From positions 68,069,051 to 68,133,050 of the forward strand of contig OZ024744.1 of assembly GCA_964016885.1 (NCBI GenBank): a DNA stretch of 64,000 bases, in the 5' to 3' direction. Shown here in pieces: positions 43,450 to 63,994 of this stretch. Source of the DNA: Eledone cirrhosa (taxonomy: Eukaryota > Mollusca > Cephalopoda > Octopoda > Eledonidae). Every line of letters starts with the position of its first letter. Within the stretch, counting starts at the first letter, position 1. A program made the translations under genes and the position numbers. Below the pieces are notes generated by a model. That model was not told the origin of the DNA. It did no database searches and worked only from the letters and a program-made list of their open reading frames with translations.

Positions 43450-43640
43450 GGTAGTAGTAGTAGTAATAATAATAATAATAATAATAATAATAGTAATAAT
43501 CATAATGATCTTTTATTGGCCACAAGGGCCTAAGATATTGGAAACAGTAAAAAAAGGGTGAAATACACAAGGAAACAACAAAGACATCATAATATTTTAT
43601 GAAAGACTCCCAAAGTTTATAAAACATGCTAAAAAAATGT
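43450..43640 (-). repeat. Tx1 copy-A-type LINE 3' end fragment with (AAT)n
   Basis: The reverse complement of 43500-43545 reads 'taggcccttgtggccaataa' then 'aagatcattatgattatta', matching the end of LINE copy A ('tgaccaataaatgaaatcat'). Only the terminal ~130 bases remain. Confidence 0.7.
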
Positions 43641-44569
43641 ACACCATAATTTTCATATAATCACACACACACACGCATCTATATACATACATACATGTGT
43701 CCGTTGTAATTACTTGGATTTTATGACCTAAAATTAAGTAAAAACTCCATTCAGTGTTCAAAAGTTTGTTAAGAATCATATTAGACTTTGATACGTTGAA
43801 TTTTAAGTACATATTTTTATCAGTATTTTCTAAAGTTTAGTTTTAAATTCTTTTGCTTTCATTCTAAGTAATTATAATAGTAATAATGGCAAATGTTTCA
43901 ACCCCATTATCATGGCACATCTGAATAATCACACAAGTATGTATTGCAAGATGATTTTAAGGGGAAGGTGAGTAAAATAGACCAGGATATAAAAAAAAAA
44001 AAAAAGAAATTAGGTGGTTTTAACGTACCACACCAGTTTATGCATATTTCTTTAAACAAAGTGCAATATATGCTAATTTATTTTTGTTTAAAACAATTTT
44101 ACCACTTGTTTGGTAGTATTGTTTTTTAGTAAAATTTTAAAGTACTGTAAAACTTTTAGAGCCTTTTTCAGTGAGCCATACATTGCGAAATGTTGAAGTA
44201 AAAAATAAAAAATAAAAGAAGAAAAGAAAAGAATATGTGAGTCAGAGATTGATTGTACTGTCAGAATTCCAATAACAGATTTAACAGTCTTTCTATTATG
44301 ACAAACCATACTTGGACCTTGGACGGATTATCTTAACAATGTTGATTTCTTTAAAATCAATGGACTTTTCTGTAAATACGTTTATGTCAAGTGGATTCAC
44401 CGTTGGCTTTGACGATAGGTATACTTCAGTTGTTAATTAGATCAACTGAATTATCTACTCGTATTAATGTGTAAGATGCTGAGTATTCCACAGATATGTG
44501 TACCGTTAATGTAATTCTCAGGCAAGCATGACATAGTTAGTGTATAAGAAAAACTAGCCTTTTGAATTA
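43641..44569. other. No gene recognised
   Basis: AT-rich unassigned sequence with an A14 run near 43991. Confidence 0.4.
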
Positions 44570-44732
44570 CAGGTACTGACCATCCAACAGGCTTCCAGTT
44601 TCCGTCAACCCACTTTTGTTCACAAGACTTGGATTGACCCAAGGCCATGGTAGATGACACTTGTCCAAGACATCACATAGTGGGACCTCATGATTCAGAA
44701 GCAAACTTCTTAACCATCGCGTCACGTAAATA
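44570..44732 (-). mobile_element. tRNA-derived SINE, third type
   Basis: On the minus strand: 'gtgacgcgatggttaagaag' (A-box side), 'tgaggtcccactatgtgatg' (B-box region), then 'cttggacaagtgtcatctac' and 'cggaaactggaagcctgttg'. This order is that of a well-known cephalopod tRNA-derived SINE body. Confidence 0.75.
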
Positions 44733-44750
44733 TTGATACACACACACACG

Positions 44751-44876
44751 TGTGTATATATATATACATATACATATATATATACATATACATATATATA
44801 CATATACAAATATATATACATATACATATATATACATATACAAATATATACACACACACACACAGATATATATAAA
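44751..44876. repeat. (TATACA)n-rich microsatellite
   Basis: Alternating 'catatacatatata' and (CA)n blocks. Confidence 0.9.
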
Positions 44877-45420
44877 TATAAATTGACAGAGTGCGTACTA
44901 ACTATCATAAATTATAAATTCTTAATTTATTAAAATTTCCTACACAGATAGAAATGGAAAATAAAAACCCAGGAGTTATTGTTAGCAACTATAAATGTTG
45001 AGGGGAGATAATTTTGAGAAGTTAAAACTAGATATATACTACTTAACTATGATTTTATAAATATTCTTTATTTCCTTTTAGATCACATTGTTAAATAAAT
45101 CTATTCCCTTTAATAGTTAATATGCATATCTTGCAGTTTAATCTTAACAGCTAATGAAGTTTCACTATCTTAAGTCTCTACCAAACCATCAATGTTCTTT
45201 ATCATAATTTAGCCTAATTATCACTATACTATATTATATATGCTACATAATAGTTCTCCATCATCCACTCAGAACTGTATATCAACAAGTAGAGATAAAC
45301 AGAGATAGAAACTGAGAAGCAATATTCCATCTTTTTGCATGATTTCTAGAAGGAGCATGCCTCTATCAAATTCATTAGATCATCATCCTAAAATTAACAT
45401 ATAAATATAGATACATATAA

Positions 45421-45423
<3 letters not shown>
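44877..45423. other. No gene recognised
   Basis: AT-rich, unassigned. Confidence 0.4.
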
Positions 45424-45457
<34 letters not shown>

Positions 45458-45782
45458 CATACAAACACATGAAAACACACATGACATTAAGCAATATATA
45501 CATATTTACATATGTAAGGTCTATATAAGTATGTATTCACAACTATTGTTGTTGGATATATATGTGCTTGTATATAAAATAATTGTATATGAATGTAATA
45601 TACTAGATATGTGTACTGGTATTATATACACCTAAAATATATACTAAATAATATTTCATACATTTACACATACCGATAAATATGTATCAATATATAACAC
45701 AAGCAAGCATATATACTCCACTGATTGAACTGTCAGTGCATATACTGAATGTACTAGTTAGTATTTTACAGATGAATAATGG

Positions 45783-45840
<58 letters not shown>

Positions 45841-45857
45841 CGTGTGCGTGTGCGTGT
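45424..45857. repeat. Microsatellites: (AT)n and (GT)n/(GC)n
   Basis: (AT)n at 45424-45452. (TG)n at 45788-45831 is followed by a short (CG)n and GTGTGC stretch to about 45857. Unassigned AT-rich sequence lies between. Confidence 0.85.
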
Positions 45858-45872
45858 AATTCAAAATTAAAA

Positions 45873-45906
45873 GATATATGTATATACATCTTTTAATTTT
45901 GAATTA
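45873..45906. repeat. Inverted repeat around TATACATC
   Basis: 'attcaaaattaaaagatata' (from 45859) and 'atacatcttttaattttgaat' (from 45884) pair as a hairpin of about 16 bp or more. Confidence 0.6.
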
Positions 45907-46314
45907 TTATAGCCCCTGACAATGTCTATTGAGCTTTTTTATTGAGAAACACAAAAATCAAACATATTTGATGATTTGATACCTTGTGTTTGTATGTGTA
46001 CATATATATATATATAAATGAAAGGTATAGAAAACATTGTAGCAAAAAGCCAACAGTATTCCATAATATATATATATATATATACATATACACATACACA
46101 CAAATACAAACATTTAGTTATATAACAAAATATATATATAAAAAAAGAAGAAGAAAAAAGACTAGGTCCTTGTTGCCAAATTAGAATCTAGTTGACTCTA
46201 TTGTAATAAAGAAGGTGCGTATATTCTGAGTAAATCAAGCATGACAACAAAAATTTTTAAATAAAAATAAATTTATACACAAAGCAGATTTCTATGATGA
46301 AACAGAAACATTAA

Positions 46315-46523
46315 CCCTTTAGCATTTAAACTGTCTGTATCTGACCAGAATTCTCTCACTTCTTTCTGTTCAAACTGGACATAACCGGCTGCCACTTATA
46401 CTGATGTTAAGGTATTGTTCTCAAATTAAATAACATCAAAATCTCAGATTCGATATTATGTGAGATAAAGCCTTTACCGTGAAAATATAATAGTTAATAT
46501 AGAGTAAAGTAAATGCTAAAGGG
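46315..46523. mobile_element. piggyBac-like MITE, copy 2 (best preserved)
   Basis: A 209-bp element with perfect 14-bp terminal inverted repeats, CCCTTTAGCATTTA (46315-46328) and its complement (46510-46523), flanked by TTAA on both sides (46311-46314 and 46524-46527). TTAA target duplication and CCC-starting ends are piggyBac hallmarks. It has no coding capacity, so it must be mobilised in trans. Confidence 0.9.
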
Positions 46524-46527
46524 TTAA

Positions 46528-47124
46528 AAAGCAGAGTTGCATATTACTGGTTATTTGTTTACTTTACATTGCAATTTTTTTTTTTCTGCAAAATTAGAAA
46601 GGGTGAATATATGAATTCAACTAAACAAAAGAAACCAGTGAACTAGATGCTATATGTAAAGCTATCTAGTGGCTATTTGCTATCAACCTGTGCCAAAAAT
46701 TCATTTAGAAGGCAACAACAACAACAACAACAACAATTTCTTTTTTTTTGTTTGTTTGTTTGTTTGTTTTGATTTCATATGCATAAAGTTATGATTTAAT
46801 AGAGAAGTGAAATGGGATTGTGAGGATCATGGCTGTTTTAAGGGCAGTTGTGGCATAAAGGAAGTAAATTGACTTTAACCGGGAATCAAAACTGGGTGAG
46901 TAAATGTCTTGCTGTATGGTTTTTTCCACTGCCATTTTTATTGTAGTAGTAGTAGTAGCAATAATAAACATAATGATAATTATAATTATAATAATGATAT
47001 GCCTTAAATGTATAAACAGGAAACATTTTAACATTTATATCTATCCCCAAATTATTATAAGCAATATTAGAAGAAAAAAAAAGTTTTAATTAGGAATTGA
47101 ATTATCATTTACCTCTGAGCTAGA
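46528..47124. other. No gene recognised
   Basis: Contains (CAA)n at 46713-46735, (TTTG)n at 46750-46770 and (TAG)n/(AAT)n near 46940-46990. Confidence 0.45.
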
Positions 47125-47330
47125 TAATAATAATAATAATAATAATGTTTCTTTTGGCACAAGGCCAGCAATTACCCTAGTGCATTACTGGTGCTTTATT
47201 TTATCAACCCTGTAAGGATGAAAGGCAAAGTTAACCACAGGGGGATTTGAACTCAGAACCTAAAAGGCCATAACTCTATGCTGCAAAGCATGGTGTCTGA
47301 CGTTCTACTGATACTGCCAAACCAATAATA
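47125..47330 (-). mobile_element. tRNA-derived SINE, main family, near full length
   Basis: (AAT)n, then 'ggcacaaggccagcaatta', 'actggtgctttattttatca', 'gggggatttgaactcagaac' and 'ttctactgatactgccaa'. The tail on the minus strand reads 'gccaaaagaaacattatta'. Confidence 0.85.
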
Positions 47331-47560
47331 ATAATAATAATAATAATTTCTTTATTATTTATTTATTTATTTAATAATAATAATAATAAATATAATAAAA
47401 AATAACTAACAACAATAACATAAGATTTTTAAGTTAGGCATAAGGCCAACCAACTATTTGAGGAAGGACAGGAGATAGTCAATTACATCAACACATCCAA
47501 GTACAAGAAAAGGAAGTTGAACTCAGATATTGGCAATCGACCCGGCCACCCCCAATATAT
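47331..47560 (-). mobile_element. Diverged SINE remnant with (AAT)n
   Basis: 'taggcataaggccaaccaac' and 'gatagtcaattacatcaaca' are decayed modules of the main family. Confidence 0.55.
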
Positions 47561-47986
47561 GACTAGTGTAACTTATTTCATCAATGCTACAGTGAAGAAA
47601 TTTTAAGACTGACCATAACATGATTTTAGACATTTCAGTACCAGACACTATAAGAATATCCAGTCCAACTCTCCATTGCCTTCACTGGACGCTATAGGTG
47701 CATTATGTCACCAATAGAATAATCTCCCCTTAATACAGTGTCAAGGGAAGCAATTCATAAAAATAACAAGAAGGCTAAAGGTTAATAAATGTCTAATTAG
47801 ATATCAACTAATTCCAAAGCTTTCATTTATTCTATACTTTTTTTCTTCTTATAAATACTATTTATAAATTTCTAATTCAATGATGAAAAGACCTTCTAAG
47901 TAAATAAAATATAATTAATATTTAAAAAAATTACACCGGGTAGTCATTTAAATTTCCCACTTTAAATAGTCTAACTTTCTCTCTGC

Positions 47987-48028
<42 letters not shown>

Positions 48029-48171
48029 ATGTATATATACTTAGATGTAATACTTTCAAACATAAGCTAAAAAACCCAAATCACATCATCTAAGTATAAA
48101 CATTATTTTGGGGTTTGTGTATACACATATTTTCTTGCTTTTCCATTGTACAAACAATACATTTGATTGAC

Positions 48172-48214
<43 letters not shown>

Positions 48215-48540
48215 TTAATAATAATAATAATAATAGTAGTAGTAGTAATTGGAGATAAGATTTGATAAATGTAAAATGAATTGAAACAAGAAATATGGCA
48301 TTTTCAATATTTCATTTTATAATTTATCATACTTAAGCATTTTTTAAGACTACAAATATTTGATAAGATATATATACTTGCATGTATGCATGTATATATC
48401 TATCTATCTCTATGTATATACATCATACATACACACACACTTCACAAAACAAAATTACTTATATTTTCTTTAGCTGCAGGTTGCATAGACAAGGCAAAGG
48501 ATTTTTAGGCACCTGATAATATATGCATGTATAATTGTAT
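47561..48540. other. Non-coding with (CAT)n and (AAT)n tracts
   Basis: (CAT)n at 47987-48028; (AAT)n with (TAG)n at 48172-48246. No gene is seen. Confidence 0.6.
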
Positions 48541-48593
48541 GTGCGTGTGTGTAAAATATATATGTATATATTTTACACATACGAATGTATGTG

Positions 48594-48626
<33 letters not shown>

Positions 48627-49137
48627 ATATATATCACACACACATATTATAAGAATGTATGATTGAATGTGTATGTGTGTAAAGTACACATATATATATA
48701 TATATATATACATATAAACACATACACATATACATAAACACATGCACGCACATATATAAATACACACTACATACACATACACATACAAATACACACACAC
48801 ATACAATTATACTTATATAAACACGTGTGTGTGAGTGTGTGTATACATTACATATTTATTTAATGAATGGGCTTTAAAATATATATTAAAATATAAATTT
48901 CTCATAATAAAAATGAAAAAAAAAAAATTGACTTCTCCATTCTGTATAGTTAAGCATAAAGTAACTGTGCTTGTATGTGTGTGTGTATATATATAATATA
49001 TATACACACACACACATATATATATATACATACATAATATATACATACACATACATACATATATATACATACACATATACATATATATACATACACATAT
49101 ACACACATATATATATATATATACATATATATACATG

Positions 49138-49227
<90 letters not shown>

Positions 49228-49310
49228 CATACATATATATATATATATATACATATACACATACATATATCAACACACATGTATGTGTGTATATGTGTGT
49301 ATGTATAAAC
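48541..49310. repeat. Long (TA)n/(TG)n/(TACA)n microsatellite field
   Basis: Alternating (AT)n, (GT)n, (CA)n and 'catacatata' blocks occupy most of 770 bp, with unique islands at about 48840-48970. They produce Tyr/Ile/Cys/His open frames on both strands that are not genes. Confidence 0.9.
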
Positions 49311-49640
49311 AAAATAATAAGAAGAACAAGTTTATTTTTTAAATTACATAGGCATAAAGCCCTAGGAATTATATAAGTGACTGTGAGGTTCATACCTCTC
49401 CAAAGTACTTTAGTGATGTAAATGAAATGGTTCCAAACCAATGGGAATCAAAACTGGATTAATTTGATTTGTTGGGGGAAGGGTATTAAAAAAACATGAA
49501 TTAACACATCACAGTGCTCATAATTATAATAATGATGATAATAATAATATTAATAGAACTAATGATATAATAATAATAATGAAGATGATGATGATGATGG
49601 ATGTAAATAATTTGTCGTATATATATAGAAGCAAAAAAAA

Positions 49641-49685
<45 letters not shown>

Positions 49686-50222
49686 CAAAAGAAAAGAAAA
49701 TCAAAATCAAAAATGCCCAGAAATATATATAATTATATAATAATGACTGTCTTAATTCCTGGACATGTTCTATGCAATCTATTGCTGCATAGTGAAATAT
49801 ACCTTCATTTTTTAGCGGAGGTATATTGTTGTTTTTATTGTTAATTATTACATAAAAAAAGAAATATATATATATATATATATATATAATATGTATATAG
49901 TATATATAATATATGTATTACATATAATATATATTACATATATAATATACACGCATACGCACACACATATATATATATATATAAATATATATAAATATAT
50001 ATACTTATATATATTCCTTTTAACAAATAGAGGGTGGTGGAAAATTTCAGCAGTAAAATTTAATATTCTGCCCGATATTTGATGACAATCAAAATTTGAA
50101 ATCCAGACAGCCGTTTACTCTACTCCAAGACTATAATATACATCAAATCTATATTTTGTTAAATTTCATTTATTTATCTCATTTATTCTCTTGCTTCTAT
50201 GTATAGACTTTCTCTCTTTCTT
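49311..50222. other. Region downstream of the SLC6 gene
   Basis: (AT)n at 49647-49682 and TA-rich stretches near 49866-50005. No exon is seen. Part may be the transporter's 3' UTR if it extends this far. Confidence 0.4.
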
Positions 50223-50243
50223 CTTTTATTTATTTATTTTTGA
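50223..50243 (-). terminator. Candidate poly(A) signals of the SLC6 gene
   Basis: On the minus strand AATAAATAAATAAAAG gives three overlapping AATAAA hexamers about 135-155 bases after the stop codon at 50376. The sequence is common in AT-rich DNA, so this is only a candidate. Confidence 0.4.
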
Positions 50244-50375
50244 GAGGTTGAAAGACCCTCTTCTTCCATTTCAACAGATCTCATTATTCAATCTGATTCA
50301 GAGTCCAGTCCTGTGTTCTGTTCTCTTTTGCTTTTTTTTTTTTCTATTTATTATCTCATATAGTTTCTCTCAAAT

Positions 50376-57718
<7,343 letters not shown>

Positions 57719-57901
57719 CTGATAAAATACATTCAAAATTGTATGAGCAAAAATAGAAAAATAACAATGAATATTAAAAAAAAAAAAAAATAACAAATAA
57801 TAAACAAATAAATTGAAAAAAAAATGACTTCTGAAAAATAGATCTGACTGAGAATAAATCCATAATGAAAGGAAAATAATAATAAATAAATAAATAATGA
57901 T

Positions 57902-57905
57902 AGTG

Positions 57906-57938
<33 letters not shown>

Positions 57939-58235
57939 GTAATAGTAATAATAATGGTTTCTGATTTAGGTACAAGGCCAGCAATTTTGAGGGAGAGGGC
58001 AAAGTCAATTAAATCGACCCCAGTACATGACTGGTACTTTATTTTATCGACCCCCAGAAGGATGAAAGGCAAAGTTGACCTCAGCCAGATTTGAACCCCA
58101 AAAACATAAAGATCTGGAACAAATGCTGCAAAGCATTTTGTTCCAACACACTAATGATTCCACCAGTTTCTAACAGAGGCAAAAGGTTGGAAATTTGGTG
58201 AAAGGGGTTAATTGATTAAATCGACCCCAGTAAAA
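57902..58235 (-). mobile_element. (AAT)n plus main-family SINE and a second SINE scrap
   Basis: (AAT)n at 57907-57953, then 'aggtacaaggccagcaattt', 'gactggtactttattttatc' and 'cagccagatttgaacccca' to 58165. 58166-58235 repeats the head with 'gattaaatcgaccccagta'. Confidence 0.8.
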
Positions 58236-58548
58236 CAATAACAATAATAATAATAATAATAACAATAATGATGATAATGATAATAATAATAATAATGATG
58301 ATGATGATAATCAGACTTGCTAGGTACTGCGCACATTTTAAGGAAAGTATCATCTGTCTAAGGCCCTTGTTGTGACTTGACAGATGATTAAATACTCCAG
58401 TGCATTAATCATCAACACTGTGATGATGATGACGACGATGATGATGATAATAAAAATAATAATAATAATAATAATAATAATGTAAATTTAAGTATAATGA
58501 ATAATAGTCATAATTAAAATGATGAAAATGATGATTCTGATGACGGTG

Positions 58549-58603
<55 letters not shown>

Positions 58604-58610
58604 CAAAGTA
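58236..58610. repeat. (AAT)n/(GAT)n microsatellite field
   Basis: Tracts at 58242-58310, 58422-58482 and 58550-58602. Confidence 0.9.
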
Positions 58611-58800
58611 AGACTTAAATTACTCATGCTTTATAAGGTAATTACAGAATATAAAAAAAATAAAATAAAGAACAACAACAATCAATTGTGACTTTCTTTG
58701 ATGGGACTTTGGTTATCTCCCTGCTGAGAACTAGTGTCAAAAGCGATGGGTAGATAATTCTTTAAAAGTAAATTTCTTTGGGAGAATTATCAGGAATAAT

Positions 58801-58861
<61 letters not shown>

Positions 58862-60416
58862 AGAGTAACAACAGGACCCAGTTAAACAATACCCACCAGC
58901 CACCATATATAGAAGAAAAACATATAAAGCAACATTGTGAAATATTCTAACTTTTATAAAATTTTCAATGTCAGTATTCAAAATGTTTGTAATGCCATAT
59001 CTTGTGTTTAATGCATATATACATATTTCCCTTGTCACTCAAGAGAAAAAAAATAAGGGACAGGGGGAGGAATTGTCCATTAGGCAAGTGATCCTCTGAA
59101 TGACATTGTTCAACCACTTGCTGATGATTACAGCTCCTATAATTGTCTCTGCTTTTCTAAGACTGCTGTCTGCCTATCTGACACTATCACACACTATCAT
59201 ACACACACACACACACACACTATCTCTCGTTTTATATTTCATCTTTGGTGTAAGTACATTTATTCAACCCGCCTCTTCTATTTTACATCATAAGCGCTTC
59301 ATTGACCACTCTCTCCTGTCCAATCCATTTTTCTTCCAATAATGTATCAGTTTTCCATGAATTCGCATTTCCTTGCTCTTTTAATTACAAACTCCCAACA
59401 TCTCAAACTAAACAAATATGTCACGCAAACCATAACTTGGTACAAATTACCAAAAATGTAAGACAGGAATTCGCTCTCAATTAATAATACATAAACGCAA
59501 TGCTTTGTATCAATCAGATCCTTTGACTCTTTTATCCCGGTTTTGTAGGCCATAACAGATACATACACGCATACACATATATACAGATACTTATGTATAC
59601 AAACACACAACCACAAAGAAAATTCTATGTTCTACAATTTGAGAACGAAAGAAAATATATCTTCATTATTTAAATGTCAGCAAGGTAAATCGAAGAAAAT
59701 TGTCATTTTAAATTTGATACCAGACAGCACACCGATTAGATTAATATAATGGAGTTGACACTGGTTCTTAACAAAGATAAGATAACCAAAATCCAATCAA
59801 AATACATACATTTTCAACAATGTTTTAAAGTTTGTAACAAAAAAAAAATATATATATATATATATGTATATAAACATATACACATATATAAAAATAGATA
59901 TATATAGGTGAAATCATATTCTGTAGTGGAATAACCAGCTGTGGCATGTTTTAGAATGTGAACAATTGTGCTTTTGACTTTCCTGTTTGTAAAATGTATT
60001 AATTTCTGCCACCCACCAATATATATTTTTTGTTTAGCCTGAAAATGTTTAGTAATGTATTTTTTTTTTTTTTTGTATTATTTACATAAAGTATTAATCT
60101 TTTCACTAAATAAAAAATTGCAGATGGAATTTATTGTATTTATTTATTTAAATGCTGAATTAAACTAATAGTAAAACTAAAAAAAAAAAATATTCAATTA
60201 ACCATTATATTATTTAATAGCAAATACAGTCACAAGTTAAAAACGAAAAAGAACTTTACTATAAAATATGATGCTTAAATTATTCGGTCATTTTTGTAAG
60301 AATACTATTATATTTTAGATAACAAGATTCTTTGCTATTTCTAAATTATTTAAAGAATTTTAAAAACCACAACCAACTCCCTGTATACCAATGTGCATTT
60401 ATAGAAACACACACAC
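58611..60416. other. Upstream SLC6 intron/flank, no exon recognised
   Basis: (AT)n at 58799-58859. Short T- and A-rich runs occur near 60058 and 60179. I searched the minus strand for the preceding SLC6 exon (TM6-TM8 motifs) and did not find it. Confidence 0.45.
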
Positions 60417-60568
<152 letters not shown>

Positions 60569-60664
60569 TGTGAAAGACAGTAAGATTCTCAATACCAAAG
60601 CATATTTGTTAAGAAAATTATGTAATATTGTGATTAATTATTGAAACCTGGTATCAGTAATAAG

Positions 60665-60725
60665 CTTGCCAAAGTACCAGTAATACACTGGGTAATTGCT
60701 GGCCTAACGTACAAACAATTATTGA
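60665..60725 (+). repeat. Short SINE 3' fragment
   Basis: 'aaagtaccagtaatacactg' and 'ggtaattgctggcctaacgt' are the 3' modules of the main SINE family in plus orientation. Confidence 0.7.
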
Positions 60726-61692
60726 TACTTAATTTCAATAATAAAATAATTACATCACTACATTTTTAAAATTATAATAAAATTTTGCATCATCTAGAAT
60801 CAACAAATTTATTATTAATTTTGTGCTTTTATGGAAAACTTGTTTCCTCTGTGATACTCTTAATACATATATATTTATTTTTTACATATTTCTTAGGTAG
60901 GTGGCTGCACAGAAGAAGGGCAAAATGTAGGGTGAGGTGGGCTAGTAACTTCTCAAGAATGGAATGTTTTAAAACCGGATGTTTTTAAAATTTCTCTTTT
61001 CAATAAAGCAGTTATTTACACGCTCACACACGTGGTTGGGTGTGTATGAGTGTTTTTACATATGTAAACACACACACATACATATGAAGTGTACATATAT
61101 ATATATGTCAATCAATTTTCAACATAGCTAGATTTTCGCATATCAATTCATATTTCCCCTTAATATTCACTGTGAATAATATTCCAGAAGCCATGAAAGT
61201 ACATGTCAAAATATGAAATAAAATGTGGAAATCCTGCTTTGACGAAATTTGATGGATTAATATATTTGCACAATTGTGCAAACTAAGAAATATATATACA
61301 CACACATGTATGTATATATATATATATATGTGAATATAGACATATATTCCAATATATATATATATATATACATCGAAACGGCTTGAGCTCTGCCGTCGGG
61401 GTCTTGAACATTTTCCTATTACCCACTCTACTACCCTAAGTATTGAGTACTCTGCTGTGTTATGGTCCATCTGGTTCCTTACCACACTTCCTTCTTTATA
61501 TATATATATATACACACACACTACATACATATATCATGATTATTTGTCATCCATTTTCCCTGAGAGTGAAGGTTGGATGAGCTGTCAAAGACCAAGCCTG
61601 TTCTTAATTGGGGTTCCTAATTTCTGAGATGGGTAGGGGCCTGCTTCCCTCTTACATATGTTCCTGCACAGTCAAAAGACACCAGAACAATT

Positions 61693-61694
<2 letters not shown>
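60726..61694. other. Mostly unassigned, with a possible SINE
   Basis: A minus-strand open stretch at about 61500-61370 (RNQMDHNTAEYSILRVVEWV) has no clear family. 61540-61690 resembles the SINE-like repeat at 21740. Confidence 0.35.
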
Positions 61695-61765
<71 letters not shown>

Positions 61766-61969
61766 TGTATATATATGTATATATAATATATATTTATTAT
61801 ATATATATAAATAAATATGTATATAATATGTATATAATATATATATATAAATATGTATATATATGTGTATATAATATATATTTATTATATATATATATAT
61901 ATATAAATAAATATGTATATAATATATATATATATATATAATATATATGTATGTGGGTGGGTGTGTGAA

Positions 61970-62049
<80 letters not shown>
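61695..62049. repeat. (AT)n-rich microsatellite field
   Basis: Long AT blocks with 'aaataaatatgtatata' units and a (TG)n segment at 61960-61981. Confidence 0.93.
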
Positions 62050-62053
<4 letters not shown>

Positions 62054-62660
62054 TAAATACGCACACAGATACACACATACACTACATAAGGTTAATATGC
62101 AAGCTTAAGGATATATTGCATCGCATATTGTTTCCTATTTTAGTCTGTGTTGTGAATGAAAGCCTATATAATAAATTGATATGAAAATACAATAAATAGT
62201 ATGTCTAAATAAAACTTAAAGATAAGAAAAATTGTATTTTAACATTAATTAGGTTAGAGAGAGAAATAAAAACGAAGAAAAAAATAGAAAAATAAAAAAT
62301 AAGCAAATCAAAAGGGTATTTAAAATAAAAATAAGATAATCATAGTATTAAAATAAATTTAAAAGGGAGGGAATTAAGAGGGAACACAAAAATACAAGTA
62401 AACATGAATATAAAATTCAGAAACTTGGTGTGTTTGAATGCAGATCCTACGCAGGTCATATGAGAGTGTGGTTTGAAATAATTTTGGGGGTGGTTCCTAA
62501 AAATACAGTTGTCCTCTTAAGTCAATGCATATTTTTTCTGCATCTCAGAACAACCTGCAACAAACAACAATCACAGAGTTTGTAGCATAACAAATGAAAA
62601 ACTAAGAAATTAAAAATAATAAAAATTAACAAACAAAAACAAAAGAAGCTTCATATTAGA
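62050..62660. other. No gene recognised
   Basis: A-rich unassigned sequence. Confidence 0.4.
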
Positions 62661-62959
62661 TGTCATAGAATGCATTTATATATATATATATATTATATAT
62701 ACGTATATATTATATATATATATATATATATGCACACATATACATACACATATATTTATACACAGATATATATATATACACACATATATGCATATAACTA
62801 AATACATAGAGACACTCTATGATTGTTTTAAATTATGCATAAAAGCATGCATTTCTACATTATACAAATATATATATTTATTTATTTATTTATATATAAA
62901 TAAATAAATAAATAAATAAATACATATATGCACTTATATATATGCATACATATATCTAC

Positions 62960-63015
<56 letters not shown>
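62661..63015. repeat. (AT)n, (TTTA)n and (AAAT)n microsatellite field
   Basis: Includes 'tatttatttatttatatat' facing 'aaataaataaataaataaat' near 62875-62922, which could fold back. Confidence 0.9.
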
Positions 63016-63019
<4 letters not shown>

Positions 63020-63832
63020 GTACATATATGCATGCACTCACAAACATCAGTTCCCACCCCCACCCCTTATGTCTTGATTATTTTAATTAAGGAGACGAAT
63101 TAAAATCAAGCCACTTACATCATTCTTGGGGGGAGGGGGGAGGACATTAGAAAATGAAAAATCACAATCCCAGTGAAAAAAATTTAGGGGAAGGGTTCTA
63201 AATGAAATTAGAAACTGGAAATTTAAACCACCTCACCACACGGCCCACCATGTAGACAGACACAAGACAAAGGAAATATCAATATATGTTGTTTGTTAGA
63301 TCAGAAACAGTTAGCACATTGAGTATCAGGGAGGAAGGTTGTGGCTCATTGTCTGATGATTTTTTGTTAGTTTTGGGTTTCAAAAATTAAAACATATTTA
63401 TGATTCTAAGATCCTATTAATACAAAAAATAAAAACGAACCTAGTTTCTAGGTTGAAAACTAGTTTGTTTTAAAACATTTGTTTCAACTAGAAACTTCCA
63501 TTATAATTTATTGTAAGAGCCTTTTCTTAAGCTATTCTCTAAATACCAGTTTTATAATATGAAAGTTAATTATTCCTAAATCCAAAGTTTTAGATTATTT
63601 TCAAAATTATTTGGAAATCATAGACAGCATCTTTCATTGGTAACAAAAAGGTCAAAATTATTAAAATTCTAGATTAAGTAGATTTATATATATAGGTATT
63701 AAAGGTACAAATTAATTGCATCCATAGACGAGTATGCCGAATGAGCACTCGATGCTCTTGAGGAGCAGAGTATCAATAATATTATGTATATGATGCAACA
63801 CTGATTCTTTGTTCCCTTATATATTAATATTA
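63016..63832. other. No gene recognised
   Basis: Unassigned AT-rich sequence with a C-rich/G-rich pair near 63055 and 63128. Confidence 0.4.
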
Positions 63833-63909
63833 TATGTGTGTGTGTGTGCGCGTGTGTGTGTCTGTGTGTCTGTGTGTGTGTCTGTGTGTGTGTCTGTGTG
63901 TGTCTGTGT

Positions 63910-63994
<85 letters not shown>

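Noticed and set aside
45859..45906. Short inverted repeat as a microRNA precursor
   Set aside because: AT-only arms of about 16 bp next to microsatellites; too weak to claim.
47987..48246. Possible CRISPR-like regular array
   Set aside because: Simple trinucleotide repeats with no spacers; the genome is eukaryotic.
48573..49441. Tyr/Ile-rich open frames on both strands
   Set aside because: Translations of (TA)n, (TG)n and (TACA)n microsatellites, not genes. The same holds near 43209, 60332 and 61652.
58890..58945. Hydrophobic minus-strand segment considered as the upstream SLC6 exon
   Set aside because: It lacks the conserved TM6-TM8 residues and has an in-frame stop and no convincing splice sites.
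61370..61500. Minus-strand peptide RNQMDHNTAEYSILRVVEWV as a gene
   Set aside because: No known family, embedded in microsatellites, no splice context. Possibly a repeat.
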